Positions 17,071 to 24,690 of a DNA stretch of 64,000 nt are shown here, in pieces. The DNA comes from Xanthomonas sp. DAR 34887 (GTDB taxonomy: Bacteria > Pseudomonadota > Gammaproteobacteria > Xanthomonadales > Xanthomonadaceae), in assembly GCF_041245805.1 (NCBI RefSeq), contig NZ_CP162490.1, forward strand, positions 1,279,001 through 1,343,000, in the 5' to 3' direction. The position numbers were made by a program, and so were the translations under genes. Below the pieces are notes generated by a model. The model did no database searches, was not told the origin of the DNA, and saw nothing but the letters and a program-made list of their open reading frames with translations. Every line of letters starts with the position of its first letter. Within the stretch, counting starts at the first letter, position 1.

Positions 17071-18483
17071 TTACTCTGTGGGCGGCTGCACTGTCTTGGC
17101 CTGGCTGCCGAAGCCGCCGTCGGCCTCCGCGGCCAGATAGGCGAACACCGCGTAGGCGGCGACGTTCTGCGCCAGCGCCTTGGGGTCGATCTTGTCCAGG
17201 GTGTCGTCGGCGGTGTGGTGCAGGTCGAAGTAGTCGCTGCCGTCCTGCGCCAGCCACGCCCAGGCGCCGCCCTTGGCCGCGAGCGGACCCACGTCGGGGC
17301 CGGGGCCGCCGCTGTCCGGCGCGTAGTCGATGCCGAGCGGCGCCAGCGCCTCGGCGATCTGCCGGGTCGCCTCGCGCGAGCCCGCCGCGTCGCCCGAGCC
17401 GGTGTTGAACGCATAGATGCGGCCGGCGCCGAAGTCGCTCTCGGCGGCGATCTGGTGCAGCGCCACGTCCTTGGCATGCGCCTGCGCATAGGCCTTGCCG
17501 CCGTACAGTCCCTGTTCTTCGTTGGCGAAGGCGACCACGCGGATGCTGCGCTTGGGCGCGCGCTTGAGCTGGCCGATCAGGTGCCCGGCGGCCATGCTGA
17601 TGCCGACTCCGGCGCCGTCGTCGATCGCGCCGGTGCCCAGGTCCCACGAATCCAGATGGCCACCGATCACCACCACTTCCTTGGGCTTGCTGCGGCCGGT
17701 GATCTCGCCGATCACGTTGTACGAGGTGGCCTGACCGTCCCAGCCGCAGTCCAGCGCCAGGCGCAGCCGTACCGGGCCGCGTGCGACCAGGCGCGCCAGC
17801 TGGTTGGCGTCGGGCACCGCCAGCGCCGCTGCCGGCACCGGGGTCAGGCCTTCCTCGAAACGGGTGATGCCGGTGTGCGGCACGCGGTGCGAATCGGTGC
17901 CGGCCGAGCGCATCACGAAGCCGATCGCGCCCTTGCGGATCGCCTCCGACGGCCCCTTGCTGCGCACCGCGCCGCCGTTGCCGTAGTCCTTGCCGTCGCG
18001 CGCCTTGACCATCTGGTAATCGACGAACGCGATCTTGCCGCGCAGCGAACCGGCGGGGGCGGCCTGCAGCGCGGCGAGGTCGGCGAAGCGCACCACCTCG
18101 GCCTCGACCGTACCGGCCGGACTGCCGCCCAGCGCGGTGACGCTCAGCGGCTGCGCATTGGGGCCGAGCACTTGCGCGTGTTCGCTGCGCCGTTCCCATT
18201 TCGGGAACGTCACCGGCTCGGTCCACACCTTGTCGAAGCCCAGCGCCTTGAACTTGGCCTTGGCCCACGCCACTGCGCGCGCATCGGCCTCGCTGCCGGC
18301 CATGCGCGGACCCACTTCGGTGGTCAACGATTCGACCACTTTCCAGCCGGTGTCGTCGGCCAGCGCCTGCTCGCGCAGCGTGGCGGCGGTGGACAGCGCC
18401 GCGTCCGGGATGCGGGTGGTCTCGGCCGCGGTGGCGGACGAGGCAGCGAGCATGGCGGCGATGACGACGGCAAGACGGCGCAT
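17071..18483 (-). CDS. Secreted M28-family zinc aminopeptidase / carboxypeptidase
   Basis: A zinc metallopeptidase exported by a signal peptide (MRRLAVVIAAMLAASSATAA). The start at 18483 is preceded by GGAG 6 nt upstream and gives 470 residues. The order of motifs is that of M28 enzymes with an inserted PA domain: the PA-like part around LRGKIAFVDYQMVKARDG, then the zinc-site residues in GGHLDSWDLGTGAIDDGAG, the general base in ANEEQGLYG, an aspartate in AAESDFG and a histidine in LHHTADDTLDKI. It probably trims peptides in the periplasm or outside the cell. It is a lone gene between the LacI regulator and mscL. Confidence 0.92.
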   Translation of the reverse strand: MRRLAVVIAAMLAASSATAAETTRIPDAALSTAATLREQALADDTGWKVVESLTTEVGPRMAGSEADARAVAWAKAKFKALGFDKVWTEPVTFPKWERRSEHAQVLGPNAQPLSVTALGGSPAGTVEAEVVRFADLAALQAAPAGSLRGKIAFVDYQMVKARDGKDYGNGGAVRSKGPSEAIRKGAIGFVMRSAGTDSHRVPHTGITRFEEGLTPVPAAALAVPDANQLARLVARGPVRLRLALDCGWDGQATSYNVIGEITGRSKPKEVVVIGGHLDSWDLGTGAIDDGAGVGISMAAGHLIGQLKRAPKRSIRVVAFANEEQGLYGGKAYAQAHAKDVALHQIAAESDFGAGRIYAFNTGSGDAAGSREATRQIAEALAPLGIDYAPDSGGPGPDVGPLAAKGGAWAWLAQDGSDYFDLHHTADDTLDKIDPKALAQNVAAYAVFAYLAAEADGGFGSQAKTVQPPTE

Positions 18484-18546
18484 GGAGGACTCCGCGACAA
18501 TGGAAGCCACGAGCTTAGCAGCGCGTGGCGCGCCTGCGCACGGCGC

Positions 18547-18966
18547 TTACTGCGGCGTGGCGTCGTTCTTCAATGCATCGCGGATCTCGCGCAGCAGCAG
18601 CACTTCCTCGCTCGGCGCCTTGGGCGCGGGCGGTTCCTTGCGCGCGATGCGATTGATCGCCTTGACCACCATGAAGATGGCGAAGGCCACGATCACGAAC
18701 TGGATGATGGTGTTGAGGAAATCGCCGACGCCGATCACCACCGGCGGCACTTCCTTGCCGGCCGCATCCACCGTCGCCGCCTTCAGCGTCCATGCCCAGC
18801 GCGAGAAATCCACGCCACCGACCAGCAGACCGATCGGCGGCATGATGATCTTCTCCACCAGCGCGGTGACGATCTTGCCGAACGCGGCGCCGAGCACCAC
18901 GCCGACCGCCAGGTCCAGCACGTTGCCGCGCATGGCGAATTCCTTGAACTCGCGGATCATGCCCAT
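18547..18966 (-). CDS. mscL: Large-conductance mechanosensitive channel MscL
   Basis: A homopentameric inner-membrane channel that opens under high membrane tension to release solutes during hypo-osmotic shock. The 139-residue protein matches the family: the N-terminal amphipathic IREFKEFAMRGNVLDLAVGV, the TM1 gate segment VLGAAFGKIVTALV, TM2 at about residues 84-106 (FLNTIIQFVIVAFAIFMVV) and a charged C-terminal helix ending EEVLLLREIRDALK. The loop is slightly longer than in E. coli (136 residues). It is a monocistronic-looking gene. Confidence 0.97.
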   Translation of the reverse strand: MGMIREFKEFAMRGNVLDLAVGVVLGAAFGKIVTALVEKIIMPPIGLLVGGVDFSRWAWTLKAATVDAAGKEVPPVVIGVGDFLNTIIQFVIVAFAIFMVVKAINRIARKEPPAPKAPSEEVLLLREIRDALKNDATPQ

Positions 18967-19081
18967 CGGGGATTCCTCAATCGTTGCGCGGGCCTGTCGC
19001 CGCTGCGCAAGCCTAGCGCAGTCGTTGTCGTTCCCGGATCAAGCCGCGCAGCGACAAGCGACGGCGGCGATGCGGCATCGC

Positions 19082-19789
19082 TCAGCCGACGATCGTGCCA
19101 TGGCGTTCGGCCACGTTCTCCAGCCGCGCGCTGAAGCGATCGCCCGGCTGCAGCGCGGCCACGCCGGCCGGCGTGCCCATGAACACCAGGTCGCCGGCGC
19201 GCAGCGCGAACAGCTTGGACAGTTCGTGCAGGATCTCCGGCACGTTCCAGATCATCTGGTCGAGCAGCGATTGCTGACGCACCTGGCCATTGACCTCCAG
19301 CGACAGGTTCAACGCCTCCAGCGCGCCGACTTCGCCGGCCGGGATCAGCTCGCTGATCGGCGCGGAATGGTCGAAGCCCTTGGCGATGTCCCACGGCAGG
19401 CCCTTGGCCTTGGCTGCGGCCTGCAGATCGCGTCGGGTCAGGTCCAGGCCGACGCCGTAGGCGAGCACCAGCGCCGCCGCCGCCTCGACGCCGAGCACGC
19501 CGCCCGGCGCATCCTGGCCGAGCGCCACCACCAGCTCCACTTCGTGGTGCAGGTCCTGGGTCGCACTCGGGTAGGGAATGGAATCGCCGCCGATCACCAG
19601 CGCATCGGCCGGCTTCATGAAGAACGTCGGTTGGCCGCGATCGGCCTTCGAGGCCGGAGCGCTGGCGCCCATCTCGCGCGCATGGTCGGCGAAATTGCGG
19701 CCCACGCAATAGATGCGGTGCACCGGAAACAGTCCCAGCCCACGCACGGGCACACGCGGCGCTTCGGCAGCAGCAAACAGGTCTTTCAT
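19082..19789 (-). CDS. Fumarylacetoacetate hydrolase family protein
   Basis: A metal-dependent hydrolase or decarboxylase of the FAH superfamily, 235 residues, so it is a single-domain member. Family signatures are HRIYCVGRNFADHAREMG, the metal-binding acidic part HHEVELVVALG, and GTPAGVAALQPGD near the C-terminus. Relatives act on acylpyruvates, oxaloacetate or aromatic ring-cleavage products, and the substrate here is open. It has no operon partner; mscL lies about 115 bp downstream. Confidence 0.9.
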   Translation of the reverse strand: MKDLFAAAEAPRVPVRGLGLFPVHRIYCVGRNFADHAREMGASAPASKADRGQPTFFMKPADALVIGGDSIPYPSATQDLHHEVELVVALGQDAPGGVLGVEAAAALVLAYGVGLDLTRRDLQAAAKAKGLPWDIAKGFDHSAPISELIPAGEVGALEALNLSLEVNGQVRQQSLLDQMIWNVPEILHELSKLFALRAGDLVFMGTPAGVAALQPGDRFSARLENVAERHGTIVG

Positions 19790-19875
19790 CGGGCACGCAT
19801 CCAGAGTATCGGGATGCAGCAGTCTAGCGCGTCAGGTTCGCCCGGATTCCAACAGCCGACGGGACATCGCTTTCA

Positions 19876-19906
19876 CGATTCCCCAATCCCCATTCCCGAA
19901 TTCCGG
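19876..19906. repeat. Single arm of the GGGATT-type repeat
   Basis: CGATTCCCCAATCCCCATTC followed by CCGAATTCCGG is one arm of the repeat family seen in pairs elsewhere in the window. No opposite arm is seen close by, so this copy is a half-unit. It lies between the fumarylacetoacetate hydrolase family gene and the small membrane protein. Confidence 0.65.
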
Positions 19907-19909
19907 CTT

Positions 19910-20182
19910 TTAAAGCGGCAAGGCGGGCTTGCGCAGCACGCGGTACTCGCCATCGACCACCTGCTGGCGCGCCGCGGGCGCGCGCTTGCCGCGCTGGCTC
20001 AGCAGCTTCATCGCGATGCCGCCGAGGATCATCGCCGCACCGACGAACACGCTGACAAACACCAGGCCGGCGAGGATCGCCAGGCCCAATAGGCCGACGG
20101 CCAGTTTCACCAGCGGATGGCGCGGCTTGCGCGGCGCGAACACGTGCCGGAACTGATCGAAATTGAAAGCGCGTACACGCAT
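19910..20182 (-). CDS. Small membrane protein of unknown function
   Basis: I do not recognise a function. The frame is open to 20344, but the protein-like part starts at MRVRAFNFDQF (20182), giving 90 residues. A basic stretch (APRKPRHPLVK) precedes one long hydrophobic segment at about residues 28-56 (LAVGLLGLAILAGLVFVSVF then VGAAMILGG). A basic tail with a short conserved-looking end, DGEYRVLRK, follows. No strong ribosome binding site is seen. The region upstream, 20215-20280, is notably A/T-rich (GTTAATTTTTCGCTTAACG on this strand) and is a likely promoter region. Confidence 0.6.
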   Translation of the reverse strand: MRVRAFNFDQFRHVFAPRKPRHPLVKLAVGLLGLAILAGLVFVSVFVGAAMILGGIAMKLLSQRGKRAPAARQQVVDGEYRVLRKPALPL

Positions 20183-20380
20183 GGCAGAAGTCTGTGTCAG
20201 TTGGAACCGATGGCGCAGTATCGACGGAGTCTTCTGTGACGGAGTGAAAAGTTCGTTAAGCGAAAAATTAACACTTGCCGGTTCAAGGTCTTGCATGTCG
20301 TCGCCAGGTGAATCGCGGCGCGGGCGTAAGCCGCGGACATGCAAGAATGGCGGCCCTTTCCGCGTTTGCCGCCGTCTTCC

Positions 20381-20725
20381 ATGACCGAGTCATCTTCCGC
20401 CGCCGCGCTGGCGCACCTGGACCGGATCGAGCCCGGCAGTCTGGTCGAAGCCGAGGCCAGCATCGGCGGCGAGGTCGAATCGCTGCTGCTCTACCGCGAC
20501 GGCGACGGCGTGCGCGCGTGGTTGAACGTATGTCCGCATGCCGGGCGCCGGCTCGATTGGGCGCCGGGGCAGTTCCTGAAGAGCCGCGAAGGCCACGTGG
20601 TCTGCGCGGCGCATGGCGCCGCGTTCGAATTGCAGCACGGCAGTTGCGTGTCCGGGCCGTGCCGCGGCGAGAATCTGCTCGCGGTGCCGGTGGCGGTGCG
20701 CGACGGCCAGGTCTTCCTGGCGTAA
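20381..20725 (+). CDS. Small Rieske [2Fe-2S] protein
   Basis: A 114-residue soluble iron-sulfur protein made of little more than a Rieske domain. The cluster ligands are complete: C51 and H53 in CPHAG, C75 and H78 in CAAHG, 24 residues apart as in Rieske ferredoxins. Such single-domain proteins pass electrons to oxygenases or serve as the small subunit of nitrite-reductase-like enzymes; no oxygenase is next to it. The start MTESSSAAA is chosen over the upstream open frame on protein composition. The gene ends 7 bp from the 3' end of the convergent permease gene. Confidence 0.85.
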   Translation: MTESSSAAALAHLDRIEPGSLVEAEASIGGEVESLLLYRDGDGVRAWLNVCPHAGRRLDWAPGQFLKSREGHVVCAAHGAAFELQHGSCVSGPCRGENLLAVPVAVRDGQVFLA

Positions 20726-20732
20726 GCGACGC

Positions 20733-22601
20733 CTAGAACGCGCCCCACCAGGCCATCGACATCAGGTTGACCATCAGCACCACCACCGCGGTATAGATCA
20801 GCGACAGCGGCGCGCCGACGCGCCACAGTTCGCGCGGCTGGTAGTTGGCCGGGCCGGTGATCATCGAGATCACCGGGTTGGACGCGGTCATCAGATTGTT
20901 GGAGGCCGACAGCGCCACGATCAGCGCGAACGCGGTGGGATTGCCGCCGGCCGCCAGCGCCAGGTTGACCGCGATCGGCACCATCACGATGGTCGCGCCG
21001 ACGTGGCTGATGACCAGCGAAAACGAGGTGGTCAGCAGCGCCAGCGCGATCTCCAGCGCCCACACCGGCACGCCCTCGGGCAGCCGCGCGATGGTATGGC
21101 CGGCGACCCAGGCCGCCGCGCCGCTGCTGTCCATCGCCCAGCCCAGCGGGATCAGCCCGGCCATCATGAAGATGGTCTTCCAGTTGATCGAGGCATAGGC
21201 CTCGTCCATGCGCAGCACGCCGGTCAGCAGCATGCCGGCCACGCCGGTCATCAGGGTCAGCGCCACCGGCAGCTTGCTGGTCAGCGCGATCAGGATGGTC
21301 AGCGCGAAGATGGTCATCGCGATCTTGAACTTGTGCGGACGGTGCTCACCCTTCGGATAGTCGGTGACGACGACGAAGTCACGGCTCTCCGAGGCCTGCG
21401 CCAGGTCCTGCCAGATGCTGTGGAACACCAGCATGTCGCCGGCGCGCAGCGGCACCTTGCGCACGTCCTCGCGGATCACCTGCTTGTCGCGGTTGATCGC
21501 CAGCAGGCTGATCCCGGCCTGCTTGCGCAGGCGCAGCTCGGCCGCGCTCTTGCCGATGAAGCGCGAGGTCGGCGGGATCACCGCCTCGGAGATGCCGGCG
21601 CGGCTGGGATTGAACAGGTCGCCGAGGTTGCGCAGCCGCGAGGACAGGCGCAGGAACTGGTTCTGCGCGAAATCGGCCACCTGCTGCCTGGCGCCCATCA
21701 CCCCGAGCACGCTGCCGACCCAGATGCGCATGTCCGCCGGCGGCGCCAGGCGGGTGTCGTTGCCGGTCTTCAGTGCCAGCAGCAGCGGCGCGTCGTGCAC
21801 CGTCTCGGCCTCGCCCAGGGTCATGCCGACCAGCGGGCTGTCGGCGCTGACGATCAGCTCGAACACGTCGCCTTCGATGCCGTAGGTACGCGCGAAGTAG
21901 CTCTCGGTGCGCGCCGGAGTGACGCCGTCGTTGATCAGCCGTTCCTCTTCGGCCAGCGCCTTGTCGCCGCGCACGCGGAAGTAGATCAGCGAGGCCGCCA
22001 GCAGCGCCACGCCGATCGGCAGCGGCGCGAACATGCGCAGCGGCTCGATCGTGGCCATGCCCGAGGGCAGGTTGTTGTTGGCCGACTGCAGCAGGTCGTT
22101 GAGCAGGATCAGTGGCGAGTTGCCGACCATGGTCAGCGCGCCGCCCATCACGATCGCCGCGGCGATCGGCAGCAGCAGGCGCTGCAGGGTCAGCCCGGTG
22201 CGCCCGGCCAGGCGCGACGCCACCGGCAGGTACAGCGCCATCACCGACGGATTCTGCATGAACGAGGAATTGAGCCCGGCGATGCCGGTGGTCAGCAGCA
22301 TCAGCCGCTCTTCCACGCCGTGCGCGCGGCGCAGCAGCCACGACGCCAGCCGGTTCAGCGCGCCGGTGCGCTCGAGCCCGGCGCCGAGGATGGTGGTGGC
22401 GATGATGCTCATCACCGCGTTGCCGGAGAAGCCGCTGAACAGCTCTTCCGGCGCGATCAGCCCGGTCACCCCGAGCACCACCAGCACCACCAGCGCGACC
22501 ACGTCGGCGCGGATGCGCTCGAACACGAACATCGCCATCGTGAAGCCGACCAGCCCGAGCACGAGCTTCATATCGGTGGTCAGCGTCAGCGCGGTGTCCA
22601 T
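20733..22601 (-). CDS. SLC13/DASS-type permease with central RCK (TrkA-C) domains
   Basis: An inner-membrane anion or sodium-coupled transporter, 622 residues. Membrane segments occur at both ends (from LVLGLVGFTMAMFVFERI and from KIAMTIFALTILIALTSKL). Between them, at about residues 210-400, is a soluble insert with two RCK_C-like modules (DSPLVGMTLGEAE and SRFIGKSAAELRL with the downstream LRAGDMLVFH). This layout is typical of SLC13-like permeases often annotated as sulfate or dicarboxylate carriers. The SASNNLMTASNP segment near the C-terminus corresponds to the substrate-binding SNT-like motif. The substrate is not certain. Its 5' side is bordered by the inverted repeat at 22606-22747. 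Confidence 0.88.
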   Translation of the reverse strand: MDTALTLTTDMKLVLGLVGFTMAMFVFERIRADVVALVVLVVLGVTGLIAPEELFSGFSGNAVMSIIATTILGAGLERTGALNRLASWLLRRAHGVEERLMLLTTGIAGLNSSFMQNPSVMALYLPVASRLAGRTGLTLQRLLLPIAAAIVMGGALTMVGNSPLILLNDLLQSANNNLPSGMATIEPLRMFAPLPIGVALLAASLIYFRVRGDKALAEEERLINDGVTPARTESYFARTYGIEGDVFELIVSADSPLVGMTLGEAETVHDAPLLLALKTGNDTRLAPPADMRIWVGSVLGVMGARQQVADFAQNQFLRLSSRLRNLGDLFNPSRAGISEAVIPPTSRFIGKSAAELRLRKQAGISLLAINRDKQVIREDVRKVPLRAGDMLVFHSIWQDLAQASESRDFVVVTDYPKGEHRPHKFKIAMTIFALTILIALTSKLPVALTLMTGVAGMLLTGVLRMDEAYASINWKTIFMMAGLIPLGWAMDSSGAAAWVAGHTIARLPEGVPVWALEIALALLTTSFSLVISHVGATIVMVPIAVNLALAAGGNPTAFALIVALSASNNLMTASNPVISMITGPANYQPRELWRVGAPLSLIYTAVVVLMVNLMSMAWWGAF

Positions 22602-22605
22602 TGGG

Positions 22606-22747
22606 GGCCGGGATTGGGGAGTGGGGATTCGGGATTAGCTAATGGCGCAAATCGGGGCTGGACGCTGCAATAGCGTGCCGCGGATGCATTCCTTCCGGAT
22701 GCTGGCGGATTCGCTCTTCATCCCTAATCCCGAATCCCCAATCCCGG
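22606..22747. repeat. GGGATT-type inverted repeat reaching into the trmB 3' end
   Basis: The left arm at 22606-22637 (CCGGGATTGGGGAGTGGGGA then TTCGGGATTA) faces a right arm at 22719-22747 (TCCCTAATCCCGAATCCCCA then ATCCCGG). The right arm overlaps the last codons and the stop codon of trmB on the minus strand. The left arm lies just outside the start of the permease gene. Confidence 0.85.
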
Positions 22748-23476
22748 CTTCTCATACAGCAAATCCCAAACGCCATGGCCCAGATTCTGGCCGCGGGTCT
22801 CGAAATGGGTCTGCGGGCGCCAGTCCGGGCGCGGCACGTGGCCGCGCGGGCCGGCGCGGTTGACCAGGCCGGCGGTGGCATCGAGCACGTCCCACATCTG
22901 CTCGGCATAGTCGGCCCAGTCGGTGGCCGCGTGCAGGCGGCCGCCGTCGCGCAGCTTGCGCACCAGCAGCGCGGCGAAGGCCGGCTGCAGCAGGCGGCGC
23001 TTGTTGTGGCGCTTCTTGTGCCACGGGTCGGGGAAATAGATGCGCACTTCGTCGAGCGCGCCGTCGGCGATCTCGTGCTGCAGCACTTCCACCGCGTCGT
23101 GGTGGTACAGGCGCACGTGTTCGCTGCCGTCGGCGGCCAGCGCGTTCAACGCGCGGCCCACGCCGGGCGCGTGCACTTCGATGCCGATGTAGTCGCGGGC
23201 CGGGTCGTGGCGTGCGGCGAAGCGCAGCGCCTCGCCGTTGCCGAAGCCGATCTCCAGCACCTTGGGCGCGGCACGGCCGAAGGTGGCGTCCAGATCGCGC
23301 GGTTGGCCGCTGTAGTCCAGGCCGAAGCGCGGCCACAGTTCGTCGAACGCGCGCTGCTGGGCGGGCGTGAAGCGGCCCTGGCGCAGCACGAAACTGCGCA
23401 CCTGGCGGCGGCCTTCCTCAATCGTGAAGGGCTTGGGCGGGGTCTTGGCGCCGGCGCTGGAAAACGGATCGGTCAT
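22724..23476 (-). CDS. trmB: tRNA (guanine-N7-)-methyltransferase TrmB
   Basis: The enzyme methylates G46 in the variable loop of tRNAs with SAM. The protein is 250 residues. The SAM-binding motif EIGFGNGEAL is at about residues 75-84, and the family hallmark FPDPWHKKRHNKRR follows the DEVRIY strand. The native end of the family, around GHGVWDLLYEK, is followed here by PGLGIRD and a stop that are translated from the GGGATT-type repeat. The start is MTDPFSSAG. It lies 9 bp downstream of thiG and is probably co-transcribed with thiS-thiG. Confidence 0.96.
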   Translation of the reverse strand: MTDPFSSAGAKTPPKPFTIEEGRRQVRSFVLRQGRFTPAQQRAFDELWPRFGLDYSGQPRDLDATFGRAAPKVLEIGFGNGEALRFAARHDPARDYIGIEVHAPGVGRALNALAADGSEHVRLYHHDAVEVLQHEIADGALDEVRIYFPDPWHKKRHNKRRLLQPAFAALLVRKLRDGGRLHAATDWADYAEQMWDVLDATAGLVNRAGPRGHVPRPDWRPQTHFETRGQNLGHGVWDLLYEKPGLGIRD

Positions 23477-23485
23477 GCGCGCGGC

Positions 23486-24280
23486 TCAGCCGATCAGGCC
23501 GTCGACCGGCGACGACGCGCTGGCGTAGCGTTTGCGCGGGATGCGCCCGGCCAGGAACGCCTCGCGCCCGGCTTCGACCGCCTTGCGCATCGCGCTGGCC
23601 ATCAGCACCGGGTTGCGCGCGCCGGCGATGGCGGTGTTCATCAGCACGCCGTCGCAGCCCAGTTCCATCGCGATCGCCGCGTCCGAGGCGGTGCCGACGC
23701 CGGCGTCGACGATGATCGGCACCTTGGCGTTGTCGATGATTTCCAGCAGGTTGTAGCGGTTCTGGATGCCCAGCCCGGAGCCGATCGGCGCGGCCAGCGG
23801 CATCACTGCCACGCAGCCGATCTGTTCCAGGCGCTTGGCCAGGATCGGGTCGTCGCTGGTATAGACCATCACCTCGAAGCCGTCGGCGACCAGGATCTCG
23901 GCGGCCTTCAGGGTCTGCACCACGTCCGGAAACAGCGTGCGCTGGTCGCCCAGCACCTCCAGCTTGGTCAGGTTGTGCCCGTCGAGCAGCTCGCGCGCCA
24001 GGCGGCAGGTGCGCACCGCCTCGTCGGCGGTGTAGCAGCCGGCGGTGTTGGGCAGGATGGTGTAGCGCTCCGGCGGCAGCACGTCGAGCAGGTTGGGCTC
24101 GCCCGGGGTCTGGCCGATGTTGGAGCGGCGGATCGCTACGGTGACGATCTCGGCGCCGGCGGCCTCGGTGGCCTGCCGGGTCTGTTCCAGATCGGCGAAC
24201 TTGCCGGTGCCGGTGAGCAGGCGGGAACGGTAGGGCTTGCCGGCGATCACCAGCGCGTCGTGGGGGGCATGAGCGTTCAT
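23486..24280 (-). CDS. thiG: Thiazole synthase ThiG
   Basis: It forms the thiazole phosphate ring of thiamine from deoxyxylulose 5-phosphate, dehydroglycine and the sulfur carried by ThiS thiocarboxylate. The protein is a TIM barrel of 264 residues when started at MNAHAPHDAL. The Schiff-base lysine is K106 in TKLEVLGD. RRSNIGQ, YTILPNTAGCYTA and the phosphate-binding VDAGVGTASDAA are family signatures. It follows thiS on the same strand and precedes trmB by 9 bp. Confidence 0.97.
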   Translation of the reverse strand: MNAHAPHDALVIAGKPYRSRLLTGTGKFADLEQTRQATEAAGAEIVTVAIRRSNIGQTPGEPNLLDVLPPERYTILPNTAGCYTADEAVRTCRLARELLDGHNLTKLEVLGDQRTLFPDVVQTLKAAEILVADGFEVMVYTSDDPILAKRLEQIGCVAVMPLAAPIGSGLGIQNRYNLLEIIDNAKVPIIVDAGVGTASDAAIAMELGCDGVLMNTAIAGARNPVLMASAMRKAVEAGREAFLAGRIPRKRYASASSPVDGLIG

Positions 24281-24335
24281 CGCCGGATTATCGCCCATCG
24301 CACCCGGCGCTGCCGAGCCGGGCGCCGTGCGGAAT

Positions 24336-24536
24336 TCAGCCGCCGCCCAGCGCGTGCACGATCTCGACCCGGTCGCCGTCGCGCAATGCGTGTTCGGCAT
24401 GCGCGCCGCGCGGCACGATCGCGCCGTTGACCTCGACCGCGACGCGGCGTTGCGCCAGCCCTTCCTCGAGCAGCAGGGCGGCGACGGTGGTATGGGGCTG
24501 CAGCGGGCGGACCTGGCCGTTCAATTCGATGTTCAT
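24336..24536 (-). CDS. thiS: Sulfur carrier protein ThiS
   Basis: A 66-residue ubiquitin-like protein whose C-terminal glycine is adenylated and thiocarboxylated to carry sulfur to ThiG. It starts MNIELNGQV and ends HALGGG, the di-glycine-type tail needed for activation. It is the first gene of the thiS-thiG-trmB run, and the 55-bp gap to thiG contains no obvious terminator. Confidence 0.95.
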   Translation of the reverse strand: MNIELNGQVRPLQPHTTVAALLLEEGLAQRRVAVEVNGAIVPRGAHAEHALRDGDRVEIVHALGGG

Positions 24537-24690
24537 GTCATCATTGTGCAGTGCGTGCCGTCAGGCGCGCGATTTATTGCGGCAGTGCAACGTGAGCGTG
24601 AGGGGCAGAGGTGAAATCATGCCTGCCATGCGGCTGCGTATGTTCTGGCCGTGCCCCGAGTCACCTTCATTATCGCCCGGGAGGGCATCC

